Made by a program: the position numbers and the translations under genes
Assembly: GCF_004768545.1 (NCBI RefSeq)
Contig: NZ_CP038635.1
Coordinates: 2,790,001-2,854,000, forward strand
Direction: 5' to 3'
Length of the DNA stretch: 64,000 bases
From: Cupriavidus oxalaticus
GTDB taxonomy: Bacteria; Pseudomonadota; Gammaproteobacteria; Burkholderiales; Burkholderiaceae
Notes under the pieces: generated by a model
Database searches by the model: none
What the model saw: only the letters and a program-made list of their open reading frames with translations
What the model was told of the DNA's origin: nothing
In this document: in pieces, positions 9,065 through 17,618 of the stretch
Layout of the letters: each line of letters starts with the position of its first letter
How positions within the stretch are numbered: position 1 is the stretch's first letter

Positions 9065-9101
9065 CGGGCATCCTTGATGGAAAGCAGGACATAAAGGACT
9101 T

Positions 9102-9149
9102 GAGCCACATGGCCGGCAGGGGTTCCCCTGCGACGGCGACATGTGGCTC
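9102..9149 (-). promoter_or_regulatory. Large hairpin in the decarboxylase 5' leader
   Basis: A nested palindrome. The outer arms are GAGCCACATG (9102-9111) and CATGTGGCTC (9140-9149). The inner arms are GCAGGGG (9116-9122) and CCCCTGC (9125-9131), closed by a two-base loop. It lies 38 bases upstream of the decarboxylase ATG. No T run follows it on the minus strand, so it is not a standard terminator. Confidence 0.7.
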
Positions 9150-9223
9150 TCACGTCAGGTCTTGGCACCCCGCGCGGCTATCGCGGAGCGGCCGTTCCGG
9201 CAAACGCCGGCATTGTAATGCGA

Positions 9224-9790
9224 TCAGGTCTTCGGCAGTGTGACACCATGCTGGCCCTGGTACTTGCCGCCCCGGTCGGCGTACGAGGTTTCGCAGACTT
9301 CGTCGCTCTCGAAGAACAGCACCTGGGCGCAGCCTTCGCCGGCGTAGATCTTGGCGGGCAGCGGCGTGGTGTTGGAGAACTCCAGCGTCACATAGCCTTC
9401 CCATTCCGGCTCGAACGGGGTCACATTGACGATAATGCCGCAGCGCGCGTAGGTGCTCTTGCCCAGGCAGATGGTCAGCACGCTGCGCGGGATGCGGAAA
9501 TATTCCATCGTCCGCGCCAGCGCGAAGGAATTCGGCGGAATGATGCAGACATCTCCCTTGAAGTCCACGAAGGACTTCTCGTCGAAGTTCTTCGGGTCGA
9601 CGATGGTGCTGTTGATATTGGTGAATATCTTGAATTCATCGGCGCAGCGGATGTCGTAGCCGTAGCTCGAGGTACCGTACGACACGATCTTGCGCCCGTC
9701 GGCCTCCCGGACCTGGCCTGGCTCGAACGGCTCGATCATGCCGTGCTGCTCCGCCATGCGGCGGATCCATTTGTCGGATTTGATGCTCAT
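9224..9790 (-). CDS. dcd: dCTP deaminase
   Basis: A 188-residue enzyme that deaminates dCTP to dUTP for thymidylate synthesis. It carries the dUTPase-like trimer fold. Visible family motifs are [13 protein letters not shown] near residue 40, [23 protein letters not shown] around 110-135 with the catalytic Glu in the [14 protein letters not shown] region, and the C-terminal [12 protein letters not shown] that closes over the substrate. The start is set at the [14 protein letters not shown] methionine, giving the usual length. An upstream in-frame extension of 14 residues has no family support. It lies upstream of the decarboxylase on the same strand, 159 bases away. Confidence 0.97.
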   Translation of the reverse strand: MSIKSDKWIRRMAEQHGMIEPFEPGQVREADGRKIVSYGTSSYGYDIRCADEFKIFTNINSTIVDPKNFDEKSFVDFKGDVCIIPPNSFALARTMEYFRIPRSVLTICLGKSTYARCGIIVNVTPFEPEWEGYVTLEFSNTTPLPAKIYAGEGCAQVLFFESDEVCETSYADRGGKYQGQHGVTLPKT

Positions 9791-9911
9791 AGAGGTTGGG
9801 AGGTAGACACACTGGCTCGGAGTGCGCCGCATTGTACAACCATTCCGCCCGCGTTCCGTTGAGACAACGCCGCATCCGTCGACAGGCGATGAAGCGGCCC
9901 TTGAGCCACAA

Positions 9912-10742
9912 TCAAGCTACGGCGTCCTCGGGAATCCGATGACGGAACCGTTCGCGCCCGGTGTAGAGCAGAAAATGCTTGCCGGTGCAGCGCGCGAACA
10001 GGGTCAGGTTGACCCGTGTGGCCATCTGGTATCCCATCTGCGTCACGCCCGAGCGCGACAGCAGGAACGGGATGCCCATCTGCGCGCCCTTGATGACCAT
10101 TTCCGAGGTCAGGCGGCCGGTGGTGTAGAAGATCTTGTCGGCGCCGCTCATGTCTTCCAGCCACATGCGGCCGGCAATGGCATCGACCGCGTTGTGGCGG
10201 CCGACGTCCTCGACAAACATCAACAACTCGGTCCCCTTGAACAGCGCGCAGCCATGGACCGAGCCGGCCTGCTTGTACACCGACTGCTGCAGCCGGATAG
10301 TGTCGACGATGCCGTACAGGGTGTCCTGGTCGAGGATCGTATCGACCGGCAGGCGGATGCTGTCGACCTCGTCCAGCAGCGAGCCGAACACCGTCCCCTG
10401 CCCGCAGCCGGTGGTCACCACGCGGCGCGCGGTGCGCTCCTCGATGCGGTCGACGCCGGTGCGGGTGGTGACGGCGGCGGATTCGGTTTCCCAGTCGACC
10501 TGTACCGCGGCGATATCCTCGATCGATTCGACCAGCCGCTGGTTGCGCAGGTAGCCCAGCACGAGGTGCTCGGGCGCGCCGCCCAGCGTCATCAGCGTGA
10601 CCAGTTCGCGCTTGTCCAGGTAGACCGTCAGCGGGCGCTCGCCCGGCAGGTAGGCCGCGCGCACGCGGCCCTGCTCGTCGACGACTTCGACCTCTTCGAT
10701 CAGCGGAACGGCTGCCTGGGTAAGCTCGGGACGCAGGGTCAT
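9912..10742 (-). CDS. fdhD: FdhD, sulfur carrier for formate dehydrogenase maturation
   Basis: A 276-residue cytoplasmic protein. In E. coli it passes sulfur from IscS to the Mo-bis-MGD cofactor of formate dehydrogenase. Family regions are [12 protein letters not shown] (about residue 60), [11 protein letters not shown] (about 110), [27 protein letters not shown] (about 165-190) and [25 protein letters not shown]. The E. coli protein has a CxxC pair at the first site, whereas here only the first Cys is present (CGQG). The start ATG 10742 gives MTLRPEL; longer frame upstream overlaps the neighbour's control region and looks non-coding. It is the last gene of the formate dehydrogenase operon. 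Confidence 0.96.
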   Translation of the reverse strand: MTLRPELTQAAVPLIEEVEVVDEQGRVRAAYLPGERPLTVYLDKRELVTLMTLGGAPEHLVLGYLRNQRLVESIEDIAAVQVDWETESAAVTTRTGVDRIEERTARRVVTTGCGQGTVFGSLLDEVDSIRLPVDTILDQDTLYGIVDTIRLQQSVYKQAGSVHGCALFKGTELLMFVEDVGRHNAVDAIAGRMWLEDMSGADKIFYTTGRLTSEMVIKGAQMGIPFLLSRSGVTQMGYQMATRVNLTLFARCTGKHFLLYTGRERFRHRIPEDAVA

Positions 10743-10806
10743 GACAGGAAGGCTCAGGGCTGCTGGAAGGTGCCCCGTGCCGTCCAGGCGAGCATCGGGG
10801 CTGCGG

Positions 10807-11193
10807 TTATGGTGCCTTTGCGGGAGATTGTACTGCGCCGGGCGCAACCGGTTTGGCGTCGGCACCGGTGCTTGCGACCGCGGGCGCCGGCGCCGCTGGG
10901 GCCGACGCCGCCACGGGCGCAACGAACGGTCCCGGATCGGTACACGGCGGGGTCTGCACCGCCGCGCGCGCGTCCTTGCCCTGTGCCTGGCGTTCGGCGT
11001 AGTAGCGTGTCGCGATCTTGTCCTGCGCACGGCACAGCTGGAAGGCAGCGACCTTGTCCGACCACGCGGCGCGGGCCTTGGTCTCCGCGGCCTTGGCCTG
11101 CTGGGCTTCGCTGGGTGGCGGCAGCTTGGCCAGCGCGCCGGCACTCAAAGTGGCCTCGGCGGCCAGGGCGATCAGCGTCAGGGTGCGTGTCAT
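10807..11193 (-). CDS. Small periplasmic protein of unknown function in the formate dehydrogenase operon
   Basis: A 128-residue protein with a Sec-type signal peptide (MTRTLTLIALAAEATLSAGALA). It then has a short helical, charged domain (AQQAKAAETKARAAWSDKVAAFQLC, about residues 30-54) with two cysteines, C54 and C85 roughly 30 residues apart, that could form a disulfide. The tail of about 40 residues is rich in Ala and Pro. I do not recognise a named domain. It sits 36 bases after fdhC and 64 bases before fdhD, so co-transcription is likely. A role in the periplasmic side of the enzyme complex is possible but unproven. Confidence 0.75.
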   Translation of the reverse strand: MTRTLTLIALAAEATLSAGALAKLPPPSEAQQAKAAETKARAAWSDKVAAFQLCRAQDKIATRYYAERQAQGKDARAAVQTPPCTDPGPFVAPVAASAPAAPAPAVASTGADAKPVAPGAVQSPAKAP

Positions 11194-11229
11194 GGTCGAT
11201 GCTTCCCGAAGTATTGGTGTCCTGCGTGA

Positions 11230-12462
11230 TCAAGCTTCGCCGGGGGTATGCCGCGCGGCCCGCCCGGCCGCCGCATCCGGACTGGCGGGACCGGTCGAAC
11301 GCTGCGCGGGAATCTTGCCGGACTGGATGTCGTCGTACCAAAGCTCGTGATGCTCCTTGGCCCAGGCTTCGTCGACCCAGCCGTCGCGCATGGCGCGGTA
11401 CGCGCCTTCCATGCCGACCGTGCCCATGTAGATATGGCCGCACGCCATCGCGATCATCAGCACGGCGGAAATGCCGTGGATCACGTTGGCGATCTGCATG
11501 GTCGCGCGGTAGTAGTCCATGCCCGGCACGATCATGTCGAGCACCCAGCCCGAGGCCGACAGCACGATGCCGAAGATAAACACGCCGACCCAGAACCACA
11601 TCTTCTCGCCGGCGTTGAAGCGCCCGCTCGGCACGTGCTTGCCGGATGCCAGTCCGCCCAGGCTGGTGACCCAGCGCACGTCGTCGCGGCCCGGCAGGTT
11701 ATCGCGCACGAACACCACGAAGGCGACGATCACCGACAGCGTGAAGATGGGCCCGACCACGTTGTGCAGGTTCTTCAGGATGTAGCTGAGCCAGCCGAAC
11801 AGCATGTGCCCCATCAGCGGCAGCAGGAAATGCTTGCCCAGCAGCATGATGATGCCCGACACCGCCAGCACCACGAACGAGATCGCCATGGTCCAGTGGA
11901 CGATGCGCTCCAGCGGCGTGAAGCGTTCGATCATGCGGCCGGTGCGCGGCTCGCGCAGCGGGATGGTGCCGCGCCACAGGTAGAAGCCCAGGATGGCCAG
12001 CGGCACCACCAGCAGCAGCCAGCCGCCCCAGACGGTGATCACGCCGTTGCGGAACAGGCGCCATTGCTGGCCGGTGCGCTGGATCAGCACGCCGGCTTCC
12101 TTGTCGGGCAGGCTGCTGTAGTGACGCTGGTCGGAGTTGACCTCGCGCCAGACCGGCGCGTTGTTGCCGGGCTGCGTGACGGTGCGTTGCTGCTGCGACT
12201 GGGCCTCGGCGGCGATGTCGCGGCGCGGCACGTTGAAGATGTTTTCCGATGCGATGCCGGCCAGTGGCTGGGCCGGATGCGTGGCCGGGTTGTTGGCATC
12301 GGCGCTGCCCGAGGCGGTGGCCGGGCCGGTCGACGGCCCCGGTGCGGGAGCCTGGGCCGCGGCGCTTCCGGCCACGGCCATCAGTGCCAGCGCGCCGGCC
12401 GCCAGCCAGCGGCGCCACCCGGCGCCCTGCCCGCTGCGGCATGCATTGTGCGACGGCGTCAT
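11230..12462 (-). CDS. fdhC: Formate dehydrogenase gamma subunit (cytochrome b556)
   Basis: A 410-residue inner-membrane cytochrome b that takes electrons from the Fe-S subunit and reduces quinone. A signal peptide (1-36, ending AAAQA) precedes a periplasmic segment of about 100 residues that ordinary FdnI/FdoI subunits lack. The membrane part follows, with a first helix near 137-157 and then the four-helix cytochrome b core (IVHWTMAISFVVLAVSG, KNLHNVVGPIFTLSVIVAFV and later helices). Candidate haem ligands are the histidines in these helices and in MACGHIYMG. The C-terminus (HHELWYDDIQSGK) is typical of the family. It lies 64 bases after the small lipoprotein gene. Confidence 0.93.
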   Translation of the reverse strand: MTPSHNACRSGQGAGWRRWLAAGALALMAVAGSAAAQAPAPGPSTGPATASGSADANNPATHPAQPLAGIASENIFNVPRRDIAAEAQSQQQRTVTQPGNNAPVWREVNSDQRHYSSLPDKEAGVLIQRTGQQWRLFRNGVITVWGGWLLLVVPLAILGFYLWRGTIPLREPRTGRMIERFTPLERIVHWTMAISFVVLAVSGIIMLLGKHFLLPLMGHMLFGWLSYILKNLHNVVGPIFTLSVIVAFVVFVRDNLPGRDDVRWVTSLGGLASGKHVPSGRFNAGEKMWFWVGVFIFGIVLSASGWVLDMIVPGMDYYRATMQIANVIHGISAVLMIAMACGHIYMGTVGMEGAYRAMRDGWVDEAWAKEHHELWYDDIQSGKIPAQRSTGPASPDAAAGRAARHTPGEA

Positions 12463-12526
12463 ACGCCCTCCTTCAGGTCATCGGGAGCATGCGCGCGGAT
12501 CGCGGCGCCTGCCCACTGCGGCGCAT

Positions 12527-12763
12527 TCATTGCACGCGGTTGTACTCGTTCTGGTACTGGTTGCGCTGGCGGATCTGGTTATGCCAGCTGGTCTTGTCGC
12601 CCGCGGTCCAGCCCTTGGCCACGAAGGGGTCGTCGGGCGCGCCCTGGTACGCCTGGGCGTCGGCCTTGCGGTGCGACTGGTTGATGGTCTGCGGCTTTTC
12701 GCCGCACGCGGCCAGCAGCGCGCCGCACAGTGTCAGCAGGACGATGGCGCAGGCGCGGCTCAT
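12527..12763 (-). CDS. Small lipoprotein encoded between formate dehydrogenase beta and gamma genes
   Basis: A 78-residue lipoprotein with signal MSRACAIVLLTLCGALLAAC, lipobox LAAC and Cys20 as the predicted lipidated residue. The mature part of 58 residues is hydrophilic and aromatic (QAYQGAPDDPFVAKGW, then KTSWHNQIRQRNQYQNEYNR). Its ATG overlaps the fdhB stop by four bases (ATGA), which implies tight translational coupling with the beta subunit. I do not know a function for it. The position suggests a structural or assembly partner of the membrane complex. Confidence 0.85.
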   Translation of the reverse strand: MSRACAIVLLTLCGALLAACGEKPQTINQSHRKADAQAYQGAPDDPFVAKGWTAGDKTSWHNQIRQRNQYQNEYNRVQ

Positions 12764-13485
12764 GATGTCTGCCCTCCCTGAACGCCGGTTGCGGCGGGGG
12801 TAGCCGGTGCAGCCGGTGCGGCTGGCGTGGAGCGGGCCCCGGGCGCATCCGGCGCGGCGGGACCAGCCGGCGCTGCCGGCGCCCCTGGCGCGGCCTTGGG
12901 CACGCCATAGGCGGTGCCCCAGCCGAACACGTCGCCGCCGGTACCGCGCTTGATCACGCGGTTGCGCAGGATGTCGGCAATCACATCGCCATCGCCGCCC
13001 AGCAGCGCCTTGGTCGAGCACATCTCCGCGCACAAGGGCAGCTTGCCTTCGGCCAGCCGGTTGCGTCCGTACTTCTCGAATTCGGCCTCGCTGCCATTCT
13101 TCTCCGGGCCGCCGGCGCAGAACGTGCACTTGTCCATCTTGCCGCGCACGCCGAAGGTGCCGGTCGACGGGAACTGCGGCGCACCGAACGGGCAGGCATA
13201 CGAGCAGTAGCCGCAGCCGATGCAGACGTCCTTGTCGTGCAGCACCACGCCGTCGTCGGTGCGGTAGAAGCAGTCGACCGGGCACACCGCCATGCACGGT
13301 GCGTCGGAGCAATGCATGCAGGCCACCGAGATCGACTTCTCGGCGCCGACCACGCCGTCGTTGACGGTCACCACGCGGCGCCGGTTCACACCCCAGGGCA
13401 CCTCGTGCTCGTTCTTGCAGGCCGTGACGCAGCTGTTGCACTCGATGCAGCGCTCGGCGTCACAGATGAATTTCATGCGTGCCAT
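12760..13485 (-). CDS. fdhB: Formate dehydrogenase beta subunit (four [4Fe-4S] clusters)
   Basis: A 241-residue iron-sulfur subunit that carries electrons from the catalytic subunit to cytochrome b. Four Cys groups are visible: C13, C16, C19, C23; C56, C59, C64, C68; C88, C91, C94, C98; and C120, C123, C152, C156. Unlike E. coli FdnH there is no C-terminal membrane helix. From about residue 197 the chain ends in an Ala/Pro/Gly-rich tail of about 45 residues. The start at 13485 (MARMKFICDAERC) has the site AGAGGAAC upstream; a 17-residue upstream extension is not supported. The gene begins 26 bases after fdhA and overlaps the lipoprotein gene. Confidence 0.95.
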   Translation of the reverse strand: MARMKFICDAERCIECNSCVTACKNEHEVPWGVNRRRVVTVNDGVVGAEKSISVACMHCSDAPCMAVCPVDCFYRTDDGVVLHDKDVCIGCGYCSYACPFGAPQFPSTGTFGVRGKMDKCTFCAGGPEKNGSEAEFEKYGRNRLAEGKLPLCAEMCSTKALLGGDGDVIADILRNRVIKRGTGGDVFGWGTAYGVPKAAPGAPAAPAGPAAPDAPGARSTPAAPAAPATPAATGVQGGQTS

Positions 13486-13511
13486 GATGTTCCTCTGCTC
13501 TGTCCTGTGGC

Positions 13512-16500
13512 TTATGCAAACCGCTCGATCTGGCAAACGGTGGTCTTGGTCTCCTGCATCATCGTCACCGAGTCATAGCCATACGTGGTGGCGGTGTTGA
13601 CGGCTTCGCCCCGCACCACCGGCATCGCGCCTTCCGGGTAGTAGTCCTTCAGGTCCTTGCCCTGCCACCAGCCCGAGAAGTGGAACGGGATGAAGGCGGT
13701 ATCCGGCCCGACCCGCTCGGTCACCAGCGCGCGCACCTTCAGCGCGGCGCCGGTCGGCGTCCTGACCCAGCAGAAGTCGCCATTGCGGATGCCGCGATCG
13801 GAAGCCGCGCGCGGGTTGATCTCGACAAAGTTCTCCTGCTGCAGCTCGGCCAGCCACGGGTTGGAGCGGGTTTCCTCGCCGCCGCCCTCGTACTCGACCA
13901 GCCGCCCGGAGGTCAGGATGATCGGGAACTTCTCGTAGACCTTGTTCTCGATATTGCGCTGCTGCACCGACTTGTACAGCGTCGGCAGCCGCCAGAACGC
14001 CATCTTGTCGTCGTGGGTCGGGTACCTGGCGACCATGTCGGGCCGCGTGGAGTACAGCGGCTCGCGGTGCTGCGGGATCGGGTCCGGGAAGTTCCACACC
14101 ACCGCCCGCGCCTTGGCATTGCCGAATGGGTGGCAGCCATGGTTCTTCAGCACCACACGCTGGATGCCGCCAGACAGGTCGGTCTTCCAGTTCTTGCCCT
14201 CGGCCTTGGCCTTCTCGGCATCGGTCAGCTCGTCCCACCAGCCCAGCTTCTTCAGCAGCACGTGGTCGAACTCGGGATAGCCGGTGGTGATCTCCGCGCC
14301 CAGCGAGTACGAACCGTCCTCGGCCAGCAGGTTGACGCCGTCGCGCTCCACGCCGAAGTTGGCGCGGAAGTTGCCGCCGCCGTCCATCACGTGCTTGCTG
14401 GTGTCATACAGGTTGGGCGAACCCGGGTGCTTCAGCTCCGGCGTGCCGTAGCACGGCCACGGCAGGCCAAAGTAGTCGCCGGTCAGGTCGTAGCCCGTGA
14501 CGGGGTCCTTCCCTTGCTTGCAGCGCAGCGTCTTGACGTCGAACATCTGCATATTGCGCATATGCGCTTTCAGCCGTTCGGGCGACTGGCCGGTGTAGCC
14601 GATGGTCCAGTTGCTGGCGTTGATTTCGCGCAGGATCGATTCCGGCTCCGGCTCCATCCAGGTGCGGCCGGCGCGCTTGACCTCGATCAGCTTCATGTTC
14701 TTCGACAGCTCCTTGCCAAAGCCAAGCTTGTCGGCGAACGCCTGCATGATGGTTTGGTCGGGCATCGATTCGAACAGCGGCTCGATCACCTTCTCGCGCC
14801 ATTGCAGCGAGCGGTTGGAGGCCGTGCACGTGCCCGAGGTCTCGAACTGCGTGGCCGCCGGCAGCAGGTACACGGCGCGGTTCGGGTTGACCTTGTCGCC
14901 CTCGGCCGGCGGCATGTTTGCCATGGCCGCGGTCGCTGACGGATACGGGTCGATCACCACCAGCAGGTCGAGCTTGTCCAGCGCCTTCTTCATCTCCAGG
15001 CCGCGCGTCTGCGAGTTCGGGGCATGGCCCCAGAAGAACACGCCGCGCACGTTGTTGTCCTGGTCGATCAGCTCGTTCTTCTCGGTGACGATATCGATCC
15101 AGCGCGACACCGTGGTGCCGGACTTCTCCATCATCGTCTGCGAGGCGAACTGCTTCTTGATCCATTCATAGTCCACGCCCCACACCGCCGCGTAGTGCTT
15201 CCATGCCCCGGTGGCCAGGCCGTAGTAGCCAGGCAGCGAGTCGGGGTTGGGCCCGACGTCGGTGGCGCCCTGCACATTGTCATGGCCGCGGAAGATGTTG
15301 GCGCCGCCGCCCGCCACGCCGATATTGCCCAGCGCCAGCTGCACCAGGCACGACGCGCGCACGATCGCGTTGCCGATGGTGTGCTGGGTCTGGCCCATGC
15401 ACCACACCAGCGTGCTGGGGCGGTTCTTGGCCATGGTCTCGGCAACCAGGTAGACCTGCGCCTCGGGCACGCCGGTCACTTCCTCGACCTTGTCGGGCGT
15501 CCACTTGGCCAGCACCTCTTCCTTGACCTTGTCCATGCCGTAGACGCGGTCGTGCAGGTACTTCTGGTCTTCCCAGCCGTTCTTGAAGATGTGGTACAGC
15601 ATGCCGAACAGGAAGGCGATGTCGGTACCCGAGCGAATGCGCACATAGTGATGCGCCTTGGCCGCGGTGCGCGTGTAGCGCGGGTCGACCACGATCACCT
15701 TGCAGCCGTTTTCCTTGGCGTGCAGCAGGTGCAGCATCGACACGGGATGCGCCTCGGCCGCGTTCGAACCGATATACAGCGCTGCCTTCGAGTTCTGCAT
15801 ATCGTTGTACGAGTTCGTCATCGCACCGTAGCCCCAGGTATTGGCGACGCCCGCCACCGTGGTGGAGTGGCAGATGCGCGCCTGGTGGTCGGTGTTGTTG
15901 GTGCCGAAGAACGAAACCCACTTGCGCAGCAGGTACGCCTGCTCGTTGCTGTGCTTGGACGAGCCGACGAAGAACAGCGAGTCCGGGCCGGTCTGCTGGC
16001 GGATCTCCTTCATCTTCGCGGTGATCTCGTCGAGCGCCTGGTCCCAACTGATACGCTGGTACTTGCCGTTGACCAGCTTCATCGGGTACTTCAGCCGGTA
16101 TTCCCCGTGGCCGTGCTCGCGCAGCGCAGCGCCCTTGGCGCAGTGCGCGCCCAGGTTGATGGGCGAATCGAACACCGGTTCCTGGCGAATCCACACGCCG
16201 TTCTGCACCACCGCGTCGACCGCGCAGCCGACCGAGCAGTGGCCGCATACGGTGCGGCGCACGACGATGCCGCTCTTGCCATCGGCGGCGCCCTTCTTGT
16301 CGTCGGCGGCATCGGCCTTGCGCAGCAGCGTCAGTTGCGACGCCGCCAGGCCGGCACCGACGCCGATGCCCGAGCGCTTGAGGAAGCTGCGGCGGTCCAT
16401 GGTCGGCATGGCGCCGGCCAGGCTTGCGGCGAGCCGCTGTGAGAGGCGTCCGGTTCCGGCTTGCGCGCCGGCAGGATCGTGCCGGTTGGCGAGGCCGTCA

Positions 16501-16550
16501 GCGAGGCGGGCGGATGCGCCCTGCGCCGCGCGTTTGCGGGTCAAGATCAT
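13512..16550 (-). CDS. fdhA: Formate dehydrogenase catalytic alpha subunit (Mo/W-bis-PGD, Cys type)
   Basis: A 1012-residue oxidoreductase that oxidises formate to CO2, exported by the Tat pathway. A long n-region leads to the RRSFLKRSG Tat motif at residues 53-61. A [4Fe-4S] site follows with C102, C105, C109 and C137. The metal-ligand position is Cys227 followed by His228 (ARICHSTTVAG), where E. coli FdnG has selenocysteine, so no SECIS element is needed. The DNA shows no in-frame TGA. The start ATG 16550 is supported by a strong site (GAGGTGAG) despite the 50-residue extension before the twin arginines. It is the central gene of the operon. Confidence 0.97.
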   Translation of the reverse strand: MILTRKRAAQGASARLADGLANRHDPAGAQAGTGRLSQRLAASLAGAMPTMDRRSFLKRSGIGVGAGLAASQLTLLRKADAADDKKGAADGKSGIVVRRTVCGHCSVGCAVDAVVQNGVWIRQEPVFDSPINLGAHCAKGAALREHGHGEYRLKYPMKLVNGKYQRISWDQALDEITAKMKEIRQQTGPDSLFFVGSSKHSNEQAYLLRKWVSFFGTNNTDHQARICHSTTVAGVANTWGYGAMTNSYNDMQNSKAALYIGSNAAEAHPVSMLHLLHAKENGCKVIVVDPRYTRTAAKAHHYVRIRSGTDIAFLFGMLYHIFKNGWEDQKYLHDRVYGMDKVKEEVLAKWTPDKVEEVTGVPEAQVYLVAETMAKNRPSTLVWCMGQTQHTIGNAIVRASCLVQLALGNIGVAGGGANIFRGHDNVQGATDVGPNPDSLPGYYGLATGAWKHYAAVWGVDYEWIKKQFASQTMMEKSGTTVSRWIDIVTEKNELIDQDNNVRGVFFWGHAPNSQTRGLEMKKALDKLDLLVVIDPYPSATAAMANMPPAEGDKVNPNRAVYLLPAATQFETSGTCTASNRSLQWREKVIEPLFESMPDQTIMQAFADKLGFGKELSKNMKLIEVKRAGRTWMEPEPESILREINASNWTIGYTGQSPERLKAHMRNMQMFDVKTLRCKQGKDPVTGYDLTGDYFGLPWPCYGTPELKHPGSPNLYDTSKHVMDGGGNFRANFGVERDGVNLLAEDGSYSLGAEITTGYPEFDHVLLKKLGWWDELTDAEKAKAEGKNWKTDLSGGIQRVVLKNHGCHPFGNAKARAVVWNFPDPIPQHREPLYSTRPDMVARYPTHDDKMAFWRLPTLYKSVQQRNIENKVYEKFPIILTSGRLVEYEGGGEETRSNPWLAELQQENFVEINPRAASDRGIRNGDFCWVRTPTGAALKVRALVTERVGPDTAFIPFHFSGWWQGKDLKDYYPEGAMPVVRGEAVNTATTYGYDSVTMMQETKTTVCQIERFA

Positions 16551-16619
16551 GTCTCACCTCAGATGCGGACGAGAGCCGTCCGTTTGCTGGCGGCGCGGCG
16601 AACCACGCCGCCCTGGCAC

Positions 16620-16835
16620 TTACACCAGTGTGGTCCGGTAGTACTTGCGAATGTGTTCTGAGACCCGGTAGCCCTTGCTGTCCGACGGGGTGTCGGCGGG
16701 TTCCGGCAGAGCGGCGGCCTGGTCCGGTAGTGCCGGCCCACGCGCTGTCAGCGCTGCCGCACCCGTTGCGGCAGCCACAACTCCAGCGCCCGCGAGAAAT
16801 GAGCGGCGCGCGACCCGGGTTGGCTTCTCTCTCAT
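16620..16835 (-). CDS. Small Tat-signal protein of the formate dehydrogenase region
   Basis: A 71-residue protein beginning MREKPTRVARRSFLAGAGVV, a clear twin-arginine signal (RRSFLAG). The signal leads to a hydrophobic stretch and a short mature part of about 40 residues (DSKGYRVSEHIRKYYRTTLV at the end). It matches in size, signal and position the family described as 'formate dehydrogenase region TAT target' (TIGR02811, from memory). Its function is unknown; a small Tat-exported partner or escort of the catalytic subunit is plausible. It lies 69 bases upstream of fdhA. The start at 16835 has GAGGAG upstream, and eight more in-frame residues upstream lack support. Confidence 0.85.
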   Translation of the reverse strand: MREKPTRVARRSFLAGAGVVAAATGAAALTARGPALPDQAAALPEPADTPSDSKGYRVSEHIRKYYRTTLV

Positions 16836-16914
16836 GTGGGGGGGCTCCTCGGCTGTCAAAGCCCGATGGTTTTCGCCGTTATGCGTTGTTATGCATATTC
16901 TAGAAGCATCTTGC

Positions 16915-16946
16915 AGGAAAGACCATGATATGCAAGGGTTTTTCCT
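16915..16946 (-). promoter_or_regulatory. Inverted repeat between chaperone gene and Tat-protein gene
   Basis: AGGAAAGACC (16915-16924) and GGTTTTTCCT (16937-16946) pair over ten positions with one mismatch, in the 123-base gap before the small Tat-protein gene. It could be an operator or an RNA stem inside the operon. No clear promoter hexamers were found next to it. Confidence 0.4.
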
Positions 16947-16958
16947 GACCTGCGGTCC

Positions 16959-17591
16959 TTAGTTCATCTCCAGCGCCAGCGCCTCGACACTGGCGAACGC
17001 GGCCAGCAACCCGGCGGCGCCGCGATAGAAACGCGCCTGCGGGTGCGCGATCACCGCATCGCACAATTTCTCGACCCAGGGCTGCAGGTGCTGCGCGTAG
17101 AAGCGCTGCTGCTCGCCGAGGTTGGACACCGACAGGTCCTCGCCAGCCACCAGGAAGCGCATCACCTCGCACAACGTGGCGATGTGGTCCTCGGTCTCGC
17201 TGACGCCGTCGTGGCGCTCCAGGCCATAGCGGGCCAGGTCTTCGCGCAGCGCCACCAGCGGACGCTCGTTGAGAAAGCCGGTCAGGTAGAACGAGCCATA
17301 CAGGAACACATCCTGCCGGCCCACGCCGACGAATAGCTGCCGGTATTCCTCTTCAACCTCCGCCGCCGTGGTCTCGGCTGCTGCAGCGCACAACGCATTC
17401 CACGCCTTGCCCAGTACCGTATCGGCATCTTCGCCGACGGCGCGGTTGGCCGCGATGTGGTGCAGCAGCGCGGCATCGGGCGCACGATAGAACAGCGTGG
17501 CCAGCAGGCCGTACAGGTCGGCGCGGGCGGTGTCCTCGGCATCGTCGGCGTGCGGTGCCGCGGTGAGCTGGATCGGCTGGAAATCTGTCAT
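16959..17591 (-). CDS. TorD/DmsD-family molybdoenzyme chaperone
   Basis: A 210-residue, all-helical cytoplasmic chaperone of the TorD family. Such proteins bind the Tat signal of a molybdoenzyme until its cofactor and clusters are in place. Typical segments are ARADLYGLLATLFYRAPDA near residue 25, AEVEEEYRQLFVGVG near 80, the SFYLTGFLNERPLVALREDL region near 105, and ETEDHIATLCEVMRFL near 130 (the E/D-H segment is the family core). Encoded between the polyferredoxin and the small Tat-protein gene, it most likely serves FdhA. Confidence 0.9.
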   Translation of the reverse strand: MTDFQPIQLTAAPHADDAEDTARADLYGLLATLFYRAPDAALLHHIAANRAVGEDADTVLGKAWNALCAAAAETTAAEVEEEYRQLFVGVGRQDVFLYGSFYLTGFLNERPLVALREDLARYGLERHDGVSETEDHIATLCEVMRFLVAGEDLSVSNLGEQQRFYAQHLQPWVEKLCDAVIAHPQARFYRGAAGLLAAFASVEALALEMN

Positions 17592-17618
17592 GTCGTGATG
17601 AATTGTGTCGATGGAGGC

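Noticed and set aside
6776..9094. 772-codon plus-strand frame opposite the decarboxylase
   Set aside because: The opposite strand encodes a full AdiA-like enzyme; this frame shows only mirror-image composition.
9143..9862. Plus-strand frame opposite dcd
   Set aside because: dcd is unmistakable on the minus strand, and the plus frame has no supporting feature.
15869..15872. Possible selenocysteine at the formate dehydrogenase active site
   Set aside because: The codon at the metal-ligand position is a Cys codon (residue 227), and the frame contains no TGA.
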